Positions 17,563 through 26,599 of a stretch of 64,000 bases of DNA are shown one piece after another; within the stretch, counting starts at the first letter, position 1; each line of letters starts with the position of its first letter. The DNA comes from JBEKUY01 sp049514555 (GTDB lineage Bacteria > Acidobacteriota > Terriglobia > Acidiferrales > UBA7541). The position numbers and the translations under genes were made by a program. The stretch lies in NCBI GenBank assembly GCA_049514555.1, contig JBEKUY010000006.1:124001-188000 (forward strand). The letters run 5' to 3'. Under the pieces are notes generated by a model, which searched no databases, was not told the DNA's origin, and saw only the letters and a list, made by a program, of their open reading frames with translations.

Positions 17563-18560
17563 GCCGCAGCGCGCGCGTATCGGTCGCCATTCCCGTTCAC
17601 AACGAGGAGTCTGTGCTTCCGGAGCTGCTCCGCCGCCTGCGTGCGGTTCTCGATACGGTTCCCGGCGGGCCGCACCAGATCGTGCTCGTCGACGACGGCA
17701 GCACGGACGGTACCCTCGCCATGATCGAGGAAGAAGCCGGACGCGACGATCGCATTCTGGGCGTAGCCCTCTCGCGCAATTTCGGCCACCAAGCCGCTCT
17801 GAGCGCCGCTTTGGACTATGTCCGCGGCGACGTCACCATCGTCATGGACGGCGACCTGCAGGACGCTCCGGAAGTGTTTCCTGCATTTATCGAAAAGTAC
17901 TTTGAAGGCAATGATGTCGTGTATGCTCAGCGTACTCGGCGCAAGGAATCCTGGGCGCTGCGCGTCTGCTATTTCCTCTTCTACCGCGTGCTGGCAAGTT
18001 TGTCGGACGTGCGGCTGCCGCTCGATAGCGGCGATTTCGGGCTGATGTCGCGCCGGGTGGTGGAGCATCTGCGCCGCATGCCGGAGCATCATCGTTACTT
18101 GCGCGGCCTGCGGAGCTGGGTGGGGTTTCGCCAGGCGGGGATTGAAGTTGAGCGCGCCGAGCGCCATGCCGGGCGGAGCAAGTACAGCTTTCTGCACCTG
18201 GTGAAGCTCGCCTCCGACGGTCTGTTTGCCTTCTCCATCGTGCCGATTCGCGCCGCGGCCATGCTGGGAGCGGTAACCGTCGCGCTCGTCGGCCTCTTCG
18301 CTCTTTACTCGCTCTACGCAAAATTCATCCTGCGCCAGTCTCCCCGCGGGTTCACGGCGGAAATTCTCCTCCTGACGTTTCTCTCGGGCGTGTTGCTTTT
18401 CTTTCTGGGGATCATCGGCGAATACGTGGGCCGCGTCTATGAAGAAGTGAAAGCGCGGCCGCATTACATCGTGGGGCGCCTCGTTGGGAACGTGTCCTCC
18501 CTCCAGCAGAACACCGGGCAGGACAGCCACTCCGCTTCGTCTGCGAGCACGCGTGTCTAG
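17559..18560 (+). CDS. GT2 family glycosyltransferase (polyprenyl-phosphate sugar synthase, DPM1/ArnC-like)
   Basis: 333 residues. N-terminal GT-A domain with VAIPVHNEESVLPELLRRL, IVLVDDGSTDGT, and the metal-binding IVMDGDLQDAPE. Two C-terminal membrane helices (about residues 225-250 and 265-290) anchor it, as in ArnC and GtrB. It transfers a sugar from a nucleotide donor to undecaprenyl phosphate. The ATG overlaps the preceding stop (ATGA), with AAGGGACGA upstream. The partner GT-C gene two genes upstream could use its product. C-terminal ~30 residues are Ser/Gln-rich and unconserved. Confidence 0.9.
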   Translation: MSRSARVSVAIPVHNEESVLPELLRRLRAVLDTVPGGPHQIVLVDDGSTDGTLAMIEEEAGRDDRILGVALSRNFGHQAALSAALDYVRGDVTIVMDGDLQDAPEVFPAFIEKYFEGNDVVYAQRTRRKESWALRVCYFLFYRVLASLSDVRLPLDSGDFGLMSRRVVEHLRRMPEHHRYLRGLRSWVGFRQAGIEVERAERHAGRSKYSFLHLVKLASDGLFAFSIVPIRAAAMLGAVTVALVGLFALYSLYAKFILRQSPRGFTAEILLLTFLSGVLLFFLGIIGEYVGRVYEEVKARPHYIVGRLVGNVSSLQQNTGQDSHSASSASTRV

Positions 18561-18594
18561 CCGGCCCCCGTCGCCGCCGGTCTGAGGATCGAGC

Positions 18595-19317
18595 GTGGAA
18601 CCCGCATACGGCCAAGCCTACGAAACACTGTATCGCGAGCACTGGTGGTGGCGCGCCCGCGAAGAGATGCTCGTTGAGATCCTGCGTGGGCGGCAACCGA
18701 CTGGCGGATGGCGCTCGATTCTCGATGTAGGCTGCGGCAACGGGCTCTTCTTCGACCGCCTGAGTGAATTCGGTGAGGTCGAAGGCGTCGAATTCTCCGG
18801 GGAACTCGTTTCCCCAAATGCCCCGCACGCGGCACGCATACACATCGGCCCATTCGATGCGTCGTTCCAGCCGGGGAAGTTCTACTCGCTCATCCTCATG
18901 CTGGACGTTCTCGAGCATCTGGATAGGCCCGGTGACGCATTGCGCCACGCGCTGAGCTTGCTGGATGCGCGCGGAATGGTCGCGATCACGGTGCCGGCCT
19001 TTCTGGCGCTGTGGACCAGTCACGACGATCTGAACCAGCACAGGACACGATTCACGCGATCGAGCTTCCGCGCGGTGGCGGGCACCGCGGGGATGAAAAT
19101 TCTTGCCGAGCGATACTTTTTTCACTGGATGTTTCCGGCGAAATTGGCGGCGCGAGCTGCGGGAAAGCTGCTGGGGGCCAAACCGGCCGTTCCGCACGTA
19201 CCAGCGAAATGGCTGAACCGCACCCTCTACGGAATCTCTCGCGCCGAACAGCGCTTGTTTCGCGCGGCGCCGCTACCCTTTGGAAGTTCCCTCATTGTTC
19301 TTGGCACACACGCCTGA
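18595..19317 (+). CDS. Class I SAM-dependent methyltransferase
   Basis: 240 residues. WRSILDVGCGNGLFFDRL is motif I; EGVEFSGELV and LILMLDVLEHLDRPGDALRH are the next SAM-binding and active-site strands. The pattern (LDVLEHL, HDDLNQHRTRFTRSSF) is that of the Methyltransf_11/23 enzymes found with polysaccharide or lipid-glycan clusters. The start is a GTG at 18595, 34 bp after the GT2 stop on the same strand. Last gene of the four-gene cluster. Confidence 0.85.
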   Translation: MEPAYGQAYETLYREHWWWRAREEMLVEILRGRQPTGGWRSILDVGCGNGLFFDRLSEFGEVEGVEFSGELVSPNAPHAARIHIGPFDASFQPGKFYSLILMLDVLEHLDRPGDALRHALSLLDARGMVAITVPAFLALWTSHDDLNQHRTRFTRSSFRAVAGTAGMKILAERYFFHWMFPAKLAARAAGKLLGAKPAVPHVPAKWLNRTLYGISRAEQRLFRAAPLPFGSSLIVLGTHA

Positions 19318-19452
19318 AGCTGCCGGCGGCGTTCATTGCTCGCGAAGAGCGCGAGCGAAAGGCAAAGGGCCTCGCTGCGGGCCAGCAAGAGGCGCCGGCC
19401 CTTCGCTCGGAAGGAAAAAGGCGCTGGTTCGGCTGAAAACAAAGAGCGAGCA

Positions 19453-21021
19453 CTAATGGGCCTCCTGCTGTGAAGAAGCAGGCTTGGAGGCAGCGTCGAT
19501 GAAGGCGGCGACGTTGGCTTTCAATTTGGCGAGGTCGGGCTCACGCAGGTACATCATGTGTCCCGCGTCGTAGTACTCGAGGTGAATGTTGGCGCGGAGT
19601 TTCTCCGGCAGACCGAGATGGTCCATGGTGTATTCGGTGCCGAAGAAGGGCGTGGCGAGATCGTAGAAACCGTTTTCGACCTGCACCTGCAGGTGCGGGT
19701 TGGAGATCATGGCACTGACCAGATCGCCTTCGACGCTGGGCGCACCGGGGAATCCGTACTCCCTATTTGCGGCGTGTTTCCACTCCCAATCGTGGCCGAC
19801 GTTAGCCATCACCTGATAGGACTTGTCCGGGGCGACTTTCAGCTCTTCGCGTATATAGGTGTTAAACGCCGCGGTGAAGGCGCCGCTGACTGCAGTGTCC
19901 TGCGGGTCGTACTCGGCGTATTCGCTGAGAAGGTCGTAGATCGGACCGGAAAAGCGAGCGTCAAGACGGCCGGTGGCGAGGCCGCGCTTGCGCTGGAGCT
20001 CCTGCATGAATTGAGGCAGCTTCACGCGCAGGTTGGCGTCGAGCAAATAGTTCTCGCTGAGGCCGGTGAAACGCGAGAGCTTCCTGGCAAGGGCGGTCTT
20101 TTCCGCGGAGCTGAGGTTCGCGCCCTTCAGGAGCGCCGCAGCGTATTCGGTCGCGGCAAACTGCTTGGCTTCGGCGAGAAAAGCTGGGAGGTCCTCAGGG
20201 CGTTCCTTGAGGACTTTGTGGTACCACGCGGTCGCGGCGTAGGTGGGGAGATAGAGGACATAGGGCAGGTCTTCTCCCGTATGAAACGAGATCATGCCCA
20301 AATCCAGGACAGTCGAGATCATCACGATTCCATTCAGATCCATGCTCTCGTGCTCGCGCAGATGATCGGCGAGGGCGGCCGAACGGAAGGTGCCGTAACT
20401 CTCGCCGATCAGGAATTTCGGCGAGTTCCAGCGGTCGTTGCGGCCGACATAGGCGCTGACGAATTGCGCGAGGGACTTCACGTCTTCATCCACGCCCCAG
20501 AAGTCTTTATCCTTCGCTTTGCCGGCGGCGCGGCTGAAGCCCGTGCCTACCGGATCGATGAAGACCAGGTCCGCTTTGTCGAGCAGACTGTAGGCATTGT
20601 CGGTGAGCCTATACGGAGCGGGCGGGGTCGGGGCGGCATCCGCGGTGAGCACGCGGCGCGGGCCGAACGCGCCCATGTGCAGCCAGATGGATGAAGATCC
20701 CGGACCGCCGTTGTAGAGAAATGCCAGGGGCCGCTGGCTCGTGTCCTTCACGTCCGTGCGGGTGTAGGCGGTGTAGTAGAGCGTCGCCGTGGGCTCGCCC
20801 TTCTCGTCCTTGAGAATGATGTTGGCCACGGTCGCGCGGTAGGGAATGGTCTGGCCGTTGATCTTGATGGTGTGGTCGGTGGCGAAGGATTCCTCCTTCG
20901 GAGGCGGTGCGGGAGCTTCGACGGGCTTGGCGTCCTTCTCTTGCGCGCGAAGTATGGAGGGAGCGGCGGCCCAGGCGAGCAGCATTCCGGTTAGCAGGAC
21001 GACGCGATGCGGCTGGTTCAT
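19453..21021 (-). CDS. Secreted serine carboxypeptidase-like peptidase (family S10)
   Basis: 522 residues with a signal peptide (LLTGMLLAWAAAPSILRAQ). Oxyanion motif GGPGSSSIWLHMGAFGPR, nucleophile Ser in FLIGESYGTFRSAALADHL, Asp in VENGFYDLATPFFGTEY and His in LEYYDAGHMMYL complete an alpha/beta-hydrolase triad. The Pro/Ala-rich linker after the signal peptide (residues ~30-45) is typical of bacterial members. AGGAG lies 7 bases before the ATG. Probably removes C-terminal residues from peptides outside the cytoplasm; alone in its transcription unit. Confidence 0.93.
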   Translation of the reverse strand: MNQPHRVVLLTGMLLAWAAAPSILRAQEKDAKPVEAPAPPPKEESFATDHTIKINGQTIPYRATVANIILKDEKGEPTATLYYTAYTRTDVKDTSQRPLAFLYNGGPGSSSIWLHMGAFGPRRVLTADAAPTPPAPYRLTDNAYSLLDKADLVFIDPVGTGFSRAAGKAKDKDFWGVDEDVKSLAQFVSAYVGRNDRWNSPKFLIGESYGTFRSAALADHLREHESMDLNGIVMISTVLDLGMISFHTGEDLPYVLYLPTYAATAWYHKVLKERPEDLPAFLAEAKQFAATEYAAALLKGANLSSAEKTALARKLSRFTGLSENYLLDANLRVKLPQFMQELQRKRGLATGRLDARFSGPIYDLLSEYAEYDPQDTAVSGAFTAAFNTYIREELKVAPDKSYQVMANVGHDWEWKHAANREYGFPGAPSVEGDLVSAMISNPHLQVQVENGFYDLATPFFGTEYTMDHLGLPEKLRANIHLEYYDAGHMMYLREPDLAKLKANVAAFIDAASKPASSQQEAH

Positions 21022-21179
21022 CAGTTAGCTCCTGTATGGATGTCCGGACACAGATTCCCCTTCGGGATTGTATCGTCCTGTATAGACGGACGGCAAAGGC
21101 GGTTGTTGTGAAGGAGCGTGATCTGTGGCTGGCCAGGATGGGCGGAGGGACGGCGGGAAGGGAGGGGGGACACCGGCCC

Positions 21180-21280
21180 TTTTCTGTAAGTGTTGATTCT
21201 GAACGGTTTTAAGTTCAATGATTTTGTATGTGTTGATTCCAGATGGGTTGCAGGCGCGTTTTCTGTAAGTGTTGATTCTG
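21180..21280. repeat. Three 22-bp direct repeats at ~40-bp spacing
   Basis: Units at 21180-21201, 21221-21242 and 21259-21280. Units 1 and 3 are identical (TTTTCTGTAAGTGTTGATTC plus TG); unit 2 keeps TTTGTATGTGTTGATTCCAG. The core GTGTTGATTC is in all three. Spacers are 19 and 16 bp, too short for CRISPR. They could be tandem operator sites for the S10 peptidase gene 160 bp away, or part of a dispersed repeat family. Confidence 0.75.
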
Positions 21281-21448
21281 GGGGAGTTAGCGGGGCTGGG
21301 GCGACTTTTCACGAGCCATTGTAGCACTTCTATTACCAGAATGCAATAGGCATGTTGTAGTTATCCACAGGTTTTTCGAGGTGGGCGAGGGATTCTAATG
21401 GCAGCTTCCTCGCTCCGGCATACGTCTGTGATGAAGTTGATTCTAGAC

Positions 21449-21478
21449 CCGCACCCTTGAGCACCCACAAGGGTGCGG
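21449..21478. repeat. Hairpin repeat, REP-like
   Basis: CCGCACCCTTG / CAAGGGTGCGG, an 11-bp perfect stem with an 8-base loop in a non-coding region. No T run follows on either strand, so it is more likely a palindromic dispersed repeat than a terminator. Confidence 0.5.
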
Positions 21479-21542
21479 CACCCAAATTCGTCTGAGCGGC
21501 GAACGTCTGCGCCACCCGCCCGGTAAGGGCTTCTCAACTTAT

Positions 21543-22262
21543 GATTAACGCATAAAATAGACAAGTGGTTACTGGGCCAAACATGTCCGGTTAGCCTAGG
21601 CCGAGGAGATCCCACCGATTCTTGTACTCATGCGCAGGGTCTTTGTACCGCCGCATATCTGTGTCCTTGTGGGCTTGACCTTGCCTCCCTGGCGTTTTTA
21701 ACCACTCGGCGTGACTTTCGCGCACGTACTTCGCTACAACTTTACGCGGTACAACATAGAAGGTTGCTGAACCTTCTGGAGCGAGGCAAATGAAGACGTA
21801 GAGAAGGTTTTCGGCAAGGTCCGCCTCAGCCTTCTTATTCATCATCCAGTCAGGCCTTACACCCTGTGCAGTTTTAACTTGGATGCCGACCGATCGAGTG
21901 GCATCTGAGTTCGAGGCGAGGATGTCGATCCCGCGAGTGTTGCGAAGCGTTAGCGTAGCAACATAGCCGCGACGCGAAAGCTCGGCCGCTACCAAGTATT
22001 CGCCCGTGATTCCCACTTGGATTCCGGAGAGCTTAGGGCGTCTTTGTTCTTTCATTTCGCCGTAACCTCCATACACAACGCCGTGCCGCCGCCCAACTGC
22101 CTCAGAATGCGGTAGTGGGAAATAGTGCTGGCAATCGAAAAGGGCGCGGCCGCCATTTGGCGCGCCATCTTAGATTAACGCAGGGGGCAAATCAACGAAG
22201 CCTAATGCCCGATTAACGCATTTACCGGAGAAGTGCGGTAATGGTAGGGCAGATGTCCGGTT
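21543..22262. repeat. Imperfect direct repeats bracketing the PDDEXK-like gene
   Basis: The left copy (21543-21592) and right copy (22211-22262) both begin GATTAACGCA, have GAAGTG or CAAGTG near position 20 and end TGTCCGGTT, giving 50 and 52 bp. A third GATTAACGCA lies at 22173-22182. The left copy runs into the stop codon of the gene between. The right copy contains a hairpin (TTACCG-gagaagtg-CGGTAA). This looks like the ends of a small mobile or cassette-like unit without its own transposase. Confidence 0.55.
21591..22055 (-). CDS. PDDEXK-like nuclease-fold protein of unknown role
   Basis: 154 residues from the ATG at 22055 (MKEQRRPKL); an upstream ATG adds 7. The pattern GEYLVAAELSRRGYVATL, then TRGIDILASN, then VGIQVKTAQG matches a PD-(D/E)xK nuclease core: Glu in helix 1, catalytic Asp, then Q-x-K. 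The family includes restriction, Holliday-junction and unknown-function nucleases often carried by mobile units. The gene is lower in GC than its neighbours and is bracketed by imperfect ~50-bp direct repeats, pointing to horizontal acquisition. No methyltransferase is adjacent, so it is not a classical restriction system. Confidence 0.65.
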   Translation of the reverse strand: MKEQRRPKLSGIQVGITGEYLVAAELSRRGYVATLTLRNTRGIDILASNSDATRSVGIQVKTAQGVRPDWMMNKKAEADLAENLLYVFICLAPEGSATFYVVPRKVVAKYVRESHAEWLKTPGRQGQAHKDTDMRRYKDPAHEYKNRWDLLGLG

Positions 22263-22287
22263 TCCCGACCTACCAGGAGTTGGTCGT

Positions 22288-23505
22288 TCAACTGAGAAGG
22301 CGATGTGCCTGGCGGAGCTTCTCGGGAATTTTCAGGCCCTGCGGACAATGAGGCAGACAAGCACCGCAGGCGGAGCACTCACCGGCGTCAAGTTTTAGCC
22401 TTGCATAGAGTCCGCGGGCCCGCTCCATCTCGTGGTGGTCCCTAGCATACCTCTCATAGCGCAGAATCTCGGCAATCGGGAGGCCTTTCTCGCAGCGCGT
22501 CATGCAGTCATTGCACAGCCGACAGACCTCCCGGTCCGCATACAGGCGCATCATTTCGATAGCCCGTGAATCCTCTGCGCGCAAGGACTTGCCTGCCCCG
22601 GAGTAGGTGTCCACGAACTGATCGAGGTTGTTGATCTGGATCACGGCACAACTCAAGGGCGTCTGGGTGGTCAACCAGCGAGCCAGGGCGTGGTGAGGCG
22701 TGGTGCCGGTGGGAAAGCTTTTCATGAATTCGCGGTCGTCCACCATGCGCCCGGCGCCTCCCGTGGTCTTCATGGCGGTGGTGCCGAAGCCTTTCGTTTT
22801 GGCCATGCTCACAAAGTCGCTGATGGCCTGGTTGTCTCCATAGGTGAAGGGGAACTGCGCGTGCTCGTAGTGGCCGTCGTTCAATACCGCTGTGAGGATC
22901 TTGTGGTTAGGCTCGCCGTCCTTCACCCTGCTGTTGCCTTGGTAGCTGTGCTGCGAAAGGCAGAGGTGACGCACCAGCCCTTCCTTTTTCAGGCGCTCGT
23001 AAGCACGAATCAATCCACGGTTCTGGATTTCGGCCACGTTGTGGTAGCCGAAGTGAAACATCATGTCGTCAAAATAGCCGAGCCCGGTGCGCGCCAAGGC
23101 CTCTTTCACAAAGCGGTAGTGCGCTTCCTCGTCGATCTCGCCCGTCTCGTGATTGCCGCGAACCCGATCACAACACACTTCGCAGTAGTGTGCGTCACGG
23201 TTCTTGAGGATGGCCTGGGGCACGGTTTCCCGGTCCCATTTGTCCGACTTGTGCCAGTAATTCACCCCGCACTGGATTCCAGCTTGGACGGCCGGCGCGG
23301 ACCATGTGGCAGCGCCAATCAGCACGGAAACTTCCCGACCCGAGCGGTCGAGCCTGCGTCGTGCTATGCGACCCACTTTCTTGGCAGCTTCCTGAATTTC
23401 GTCCTGCGAAGCGCTGCTTCTGCTGGAAATCCCGATCCCTCCAGCAACCACTCCCGCAGAAATCAGGATGAACTGGCGACGACCTACAAGGTGTTTCTCT
23501 GACAT
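22288..23505 (-). CDS. Tat-exported aldo/keto-reductase-like protein with 4Fe-4S ferredoxin domain
   Basis: 405 residues. The N-terminus has a Tat signal (VGRRQFILISAGVVAGG). Residues ~55-300 form an aldo/keto-reductase-like barrel, but without a clear catalytic Tyr/Lys/His set. Residues ~325-400 hold two Cys clusters, CRLCNDCMTRCEKGLP and CSACGACLPHCPQGL, for Fe-S centres. This layout is found in 'predicted oxidoreductases' of the aldo/keto superfamily with a C-terminal ferredoxin module. Likely a periplasmic redox protein; substrate unknown. Stands alone between two gaps. Confidence 0.85.
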   Translation of the reverse strand: MSEKHLVGRRQFILISAGVVAGGIGISSRSSASQDEIQEAAKKVGRIARRRLDRSGREVSVLIGAATWSAPAVQAGIQCGVNYWHKSDKWDRETVPQAILKNRDAHYCEVCCDRVRGNHETGEIDEEAHYRFVKEALARTGLGYFDDMMFHFGYHNVAEIQNRGLIRAYERLKKEGLVRHLCLSQHSYQGNSRVKDGEPNHKILTAVLNDGHYEHAQFPFTYGDNQAISDFVSMAKTKGFGTTAMKTTGGAGRMVDDREFMKSFPTGTTPHHALARWLTTQTPLSCAVIQINNLDQFVDTYSGAGKSLRAEDSRAIEMMRLYADREVCRLCNDCMTRCEKGLPIAEILRYERYARDHHEMERARGLYARLKLDAGECSACGACLPHCPQGLKIPEKLRQAHRLLS

Positions 23506-23637
23506 CAGCCATCACCTCCATGGAAACGACCCGATAGTAGCACTTTCGCCTGTGGACTGATGACCCTTGGTCGCAGCGTCTGTAACCGGTCGCGAAGACC
23601 GCGAGTGGAGGGGCGGCGAGACGTGAAGAGGGATTCC

Positions 23638-25731
23638 TTAGCGAGGGCTCAATTTCTGCCGGACGGCGGGGACCCAATTCTCTTGGGCGCTTGGCTCCAT
23701 CGTTTTGGCGATGGCCAGCGCCTTCTCGTATGCCGGGCGAGCTTCGGCGTCGCGATGCATGGCCACAAGGACGGCTCCCAGGAGCACCTGCGGCTGCATG
23801 GCGTCCGGAGCCAAGGCCACGGCGGCCTGCGCCTCCACGAGTGCTCCGTCGAGTTGCCGGCGACGGAGCAGGGCGCTCGACCGTTGGACATGCCCGAGCG
23901 CGGACGCCAGGGGGACGTGGAACGTGCCGTCGAAGACGAACACGCCATGCTCAATCACGGCGGAGGGGCGAAGCTTCTGGAAGTCGCGATAAGGATTCAG
24001 GACGTTGGAGCCAGACTCATAGCCGCTGAGGACCAGATGGCTGATGAGCACGGGGCCTTCAATCACCGGAGGAACATCAATCTGTTCGCCGAACCAGTTC
24101 GTGTCGGGCGTGGGCAGCGGCCGGCAGGGAATCCCGTAATCGCTGGGTCTGATGGCGGGTTCAACGGTGTACGCAAACCAGCAGTTCTGCACGCCGCGCC
24201 GATCCAGATACTTCTTCGTGCCGATCAGTTGCTGTCCCCAGTCGGTGTTCGAATCGGTGAGGTATTTGTAGGTGGCCGAAGGGCCTCCCCAGAGTTCGTT
24301 CGAGTAAGCCATGTAAGAGGTGGGGAAGGCGCGGACCGAGGAAACGACGTGAAACAGCAGCAACGCTCCGATGGGATAGATCCAACGGCGGTCCGCTCGG
24401 ATGAGAGCCCAGGCGGCCCCGGCGGCGAGGATCGAGGCAAATACAAATACCAGGAGGATGTGACGCGCGCCGATGTTCAAGTGGGATCCCATGGACACGA
24501 GCATATAAATCGACGGCGGGATGGTCAGAAAAAGGATTTCGCGCCAAGAGCGCAGCTTGCCGAGGGCAATGGCGATGACGGCAAGCAACGACAGCGCCAA
24601 CAAGGCGAGACTGGACTTGATGACAAAGGCGGCAGGGAAGTAGAACCACACGCCGTGCGCGTAGACCTTGCCGAAGATGTAGCTGGGCCAGAAGTGCGCG
24701 ACGGCTTGAACGTCCACAAGGCCGTACAGATAGGACTCCGGCAGCAAATGCCAGCGCGCGAACGCCATGATGCCGCGGGCTTCAACCGGCTTCAAGCCGT
24801 GCACGGCCTCAGTCATGGGCGGGTTGATTTGCAGTCCGTCCGGCCGGGCATGGTAGCGAAACCCGTAAACGCCCCACAGAATGACGAAGGCGATGACTCC
24901 CGCTGCGAGCAGCGCGGCTCCAAGCCGGAGCGCCTGCCTGCTCCTGGTTTCCGGCACTACGGCAGCGTCCGGTTCGGAGCGGGCGGGCTGATCGGGACGG
25001 GCGGGGCGGCGGAGAATTTCGGTGAAAGCGAGGAGCAGCAGCATGGGTAACAAGAGAATCGCGGAATGTTTGGCGGCTGCCGCGAGTCCCGCCGCGAGGC
25101 CTACGATTCCCACACGCCACAGAGATGGTGCTTTCACGTACCGGTAGAAGGCATAGATCGTGGCCAGGAGGAAACAGGCCAACCCGGTATCGGTCGTGAC
25201 CATCGCTCCGTGCGCGAGGAGGTTGGGCTCAAAGACCACGAGCGTGAGGGCGATGAAGGCAGCGCCGGTTCCGAACATATCTCGCGCCACGAGGAAGGCG
25301 AAAAGCGCGAGCAGCACAGCGAAGACGGCTGCCGCCATGCGGGCGCGAAAAATGATCTTCCCGGCGTCGTTGCCGTAGATGAGGTCCCTGCCGCCGAAAT
25401 AGGCTTCGTGCTTGAAATTGCGGTTCTGCAGCTTCGGCACCTGAAGCTTCATGAGCAGAAGCGGGAACGTGGCGACCATTTTGACGAGCGGGGGATGCTC
25501 GGGATTCAGGCCGAAATCCGCGTGCTTCCACGACATGTATCCGGCAAAGATATGGTCGCCCTCGTCCCAGCTCAGAGACTCCCGCGAGACCGAATAGGCC
25601 AGCTGACCCGCCAGCACGAGCAGCAAGAGAATGACGCCGCCCACGATCCAAACGCGGCGCCGCGGAGCTGAGTCCGCGCGCATTTTGCCGGGCGCTAAGT
25701 TGGAAGGGTCCGTGTTGGCCGTCGTGGTCAT
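23638..25731 (-). CDS. GT39-like membrane glycosyltransferase with C-terminal TPR region
   Basis: 697 residues. Start at 25731 is supported by GAGGAG six bases upstream; the frame extends 21 codons further without support. About 10-12 membrane helices; the first loop contains ESLSWDEGDHIFAGY and NPEHPPLVKM, a hallmark of the protein-O-mannosyltransferase/GT-C fold using a lipid-linked sugar. A large periplasmic region follows, and residues ~620-690 form TPR-like helices (AQAAVALAPDAMQPQVLLGAV..YEKALAIAK). Acceptor unknown. It is separate from the 15-19 kb cluster. Confidence 0.82.
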   Translation of the reverse strand: MTTTANTDPSNLAPGKMRADSAPRRRVWIVGGVILLLLVLAGQLAYSVSRESLSWDEGDHIFAGYMSWKHADFGLNPEHPPLVKMVATFPLLLMKLQVPKLQNRNFKHEAYFGGRDLIYGNDAGKIIFRARMAAAVFAVLLALFAFLVARDMFGTGAAFIALTLVVFEPNLLAHGAMVTTDTGLACFLLATIYAFYRYVKAPSLWRVGIVGLAAGLAAAAKHSAILLLPMLLLLAFTEILRRPARPDQPARSEPDAAVVPETRSRQALRLGAALLAAGVIAFVILWGVYGFRYHARPDGLQINPPMTEAVHGLKPVEARGIMAFARWHLLPESYLYGLVDVQAVAHFWPSYIFGKVYAHGVWFYFPAAFVIKSSLALLALSLLAVIAIALGKLRSWREILFLTIPPSIYMLVSMGSHLNIGARHILLVFVFASILAAGAAWALIRADRRWIYPIGALLLFHVVSSVRAFPTSYMAYSNELWGGPSATYKYLTDSNTDWGQQLIGTKKYLDRRGVQNCWFAYTVEPAIRPSDYGIPCRPLPTPDTNWFGEQIDVPPVIEGPVLISHLVLSGYESGSNVLNPYRDFQKLRPSAVIEHGVFVFDGTFHVPLASALGHVQRSSALLRRRQLDGALVEAQAAVALAPDAMQPQVLLGAVLVAMHRDAEARPAYEKALAIAKTMEPSAQENWVPAVRQKLSPR

Positions 25732-25869
25732 TGAATCTCCTCTGGCAGAAGTGCGGTGATCGCCGCAGTCTTTGGTCTCAAGCAGTGGCGTCAACTACTG
25801 GAGTTTCTATCTCACCCGGAGGCGCGTAGCAAGGGAATCCCGACAGAACGTTTCGGGGCGGTGACCGAA

Positions 25870-26547
25870 TCAGTCCCGGGTATGCAGAAGAAGCGAGAGC
25901 TCACCTGCGCCATCGAGAGAGGAGAGAGAGAGGGAAGCGCAATTCGTGGCGATCCAATCGGCCCCGGCGGCAGAGAGTTCCGCATCCGGGACGGTGGTGC
26001 GCAGGGCGATAATGCGGGCGCCGGCAGCTTTCGCGGCGCGAATGCCGGCGGAAGTATCTTCGAGGACGATGCAGTCGGCGGGCGCGAAGCCGAGGACCGC
26101 AGCGCCTTTCTCGAAGGGCTCAGGATCAGGTTTGCCGCGTTGCACATCGAGGGAGGTGACGAGGTGCGGCGGCACGGGCAGGCCGGCAGCGCGAATGCGC
26201 ACCTCGGCGAGAGGCCGTGTGCAGGAGGTCACGATGGTCCAGCGATCGGGCGGGAGCGCACGGAGAAGGGCGAGCGCGCCGGGCAAGGGAACTACGCCTT
26301 CGAGATCCTCAATTTCGCGGCGCTCGACTTCGCGATTTTCCGCGGCGTGGTCGGCATGGGGAAGGTATTCGCGGACGGTGGTCAGGCTGGGGCGGCCTTG
26401 GGCTCGGCGCGTGACCTCTTGAGGGTCAAAGCCATGTTCGAGCGCCCACCTTGTCCACACCCGGGCTACGGCGGGCGTGGAGTCAATGAGCACGCCATCC
26501 AGATCGAACAGGAGAGCGCGGCAGCGAATCTGAGCGTCGGTCATCAC
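25870..26547 (-). CDS. HAD-superfamily phosphatase (sugar-phosphatase / beta-phosphoglucomutase-like)
   Basis: 225 residues. Motif I FDLDGVLIDSTP with nucleophile Asp, motif II VTSCTRP, motif III Lys in RGKPDPEPF, motif IV VLEDTSAGIRAAKAAGA. The cap sits after motif I, as in subfamily IA (YfbT, PGMB). It dephosphorylates a small sugar phosphate, exact substrate unknown. Located 53 bp from the tRNA-His gene on the same strand. Confidence 0.92.
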   Translation of the reverse strand: MMTDAQIRCRALLFDLDGVLIDSTPAVARVWTRWALEHGFDPQEVTRRAQGRPSLTTVREYLPHADHAAENREVERREIEDLEGVVPLPGALALLRALPPDRWTIVTSCTRPLAEVRIRAAGLPVPPHLVTSLDVQRGKPDPEPFEKGAAVLGFAPADCIVLEDTSAGIRAAKAAGARIIALRTTVPDAELSAAGADWIATNCASLSLSSLDGAGELSLLLHTRD

Positions 26548-26599
26548 TTTAGACTTTTGGAAATGCCCGCGTATTGGGGGAAGCTACCGGAAGAGCGTG

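Larger units (their letters stand above)
21022..21590. other. Repeat-rich intergenic region
   Basis: 569 bp without a gene, visibly more AT-rich than its surroundings. It holds three 22-bp direct repeats (21180-21280), an exact TTATCCACA (21361-21369), an 11-bp-stem hairpin (21449-21478) and the left copy of a ~50-bp repeat (21543-21592). All ORFs here are translations of the repeats. Confidence 0.7.

Noticed and set aside
21180..21280. Possible mini-CRISPR array
   Set aside because: Only three units, spacers of 16-19 bp and no cas genes.
21361..21369. Exact DnaA box TTATCCACA as hint of an origin
   Set aside because: Single copy, no AT-rich unwinding element and no dnaA/dnaN nearby; a 9-mer is expected about once by chance in both strands of this window size.
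23560..25050. 496-residue plus-strand ORF opposite the GT39-like gene
   Set aside because: Antisense shadow of a clearly coding membrane protein.
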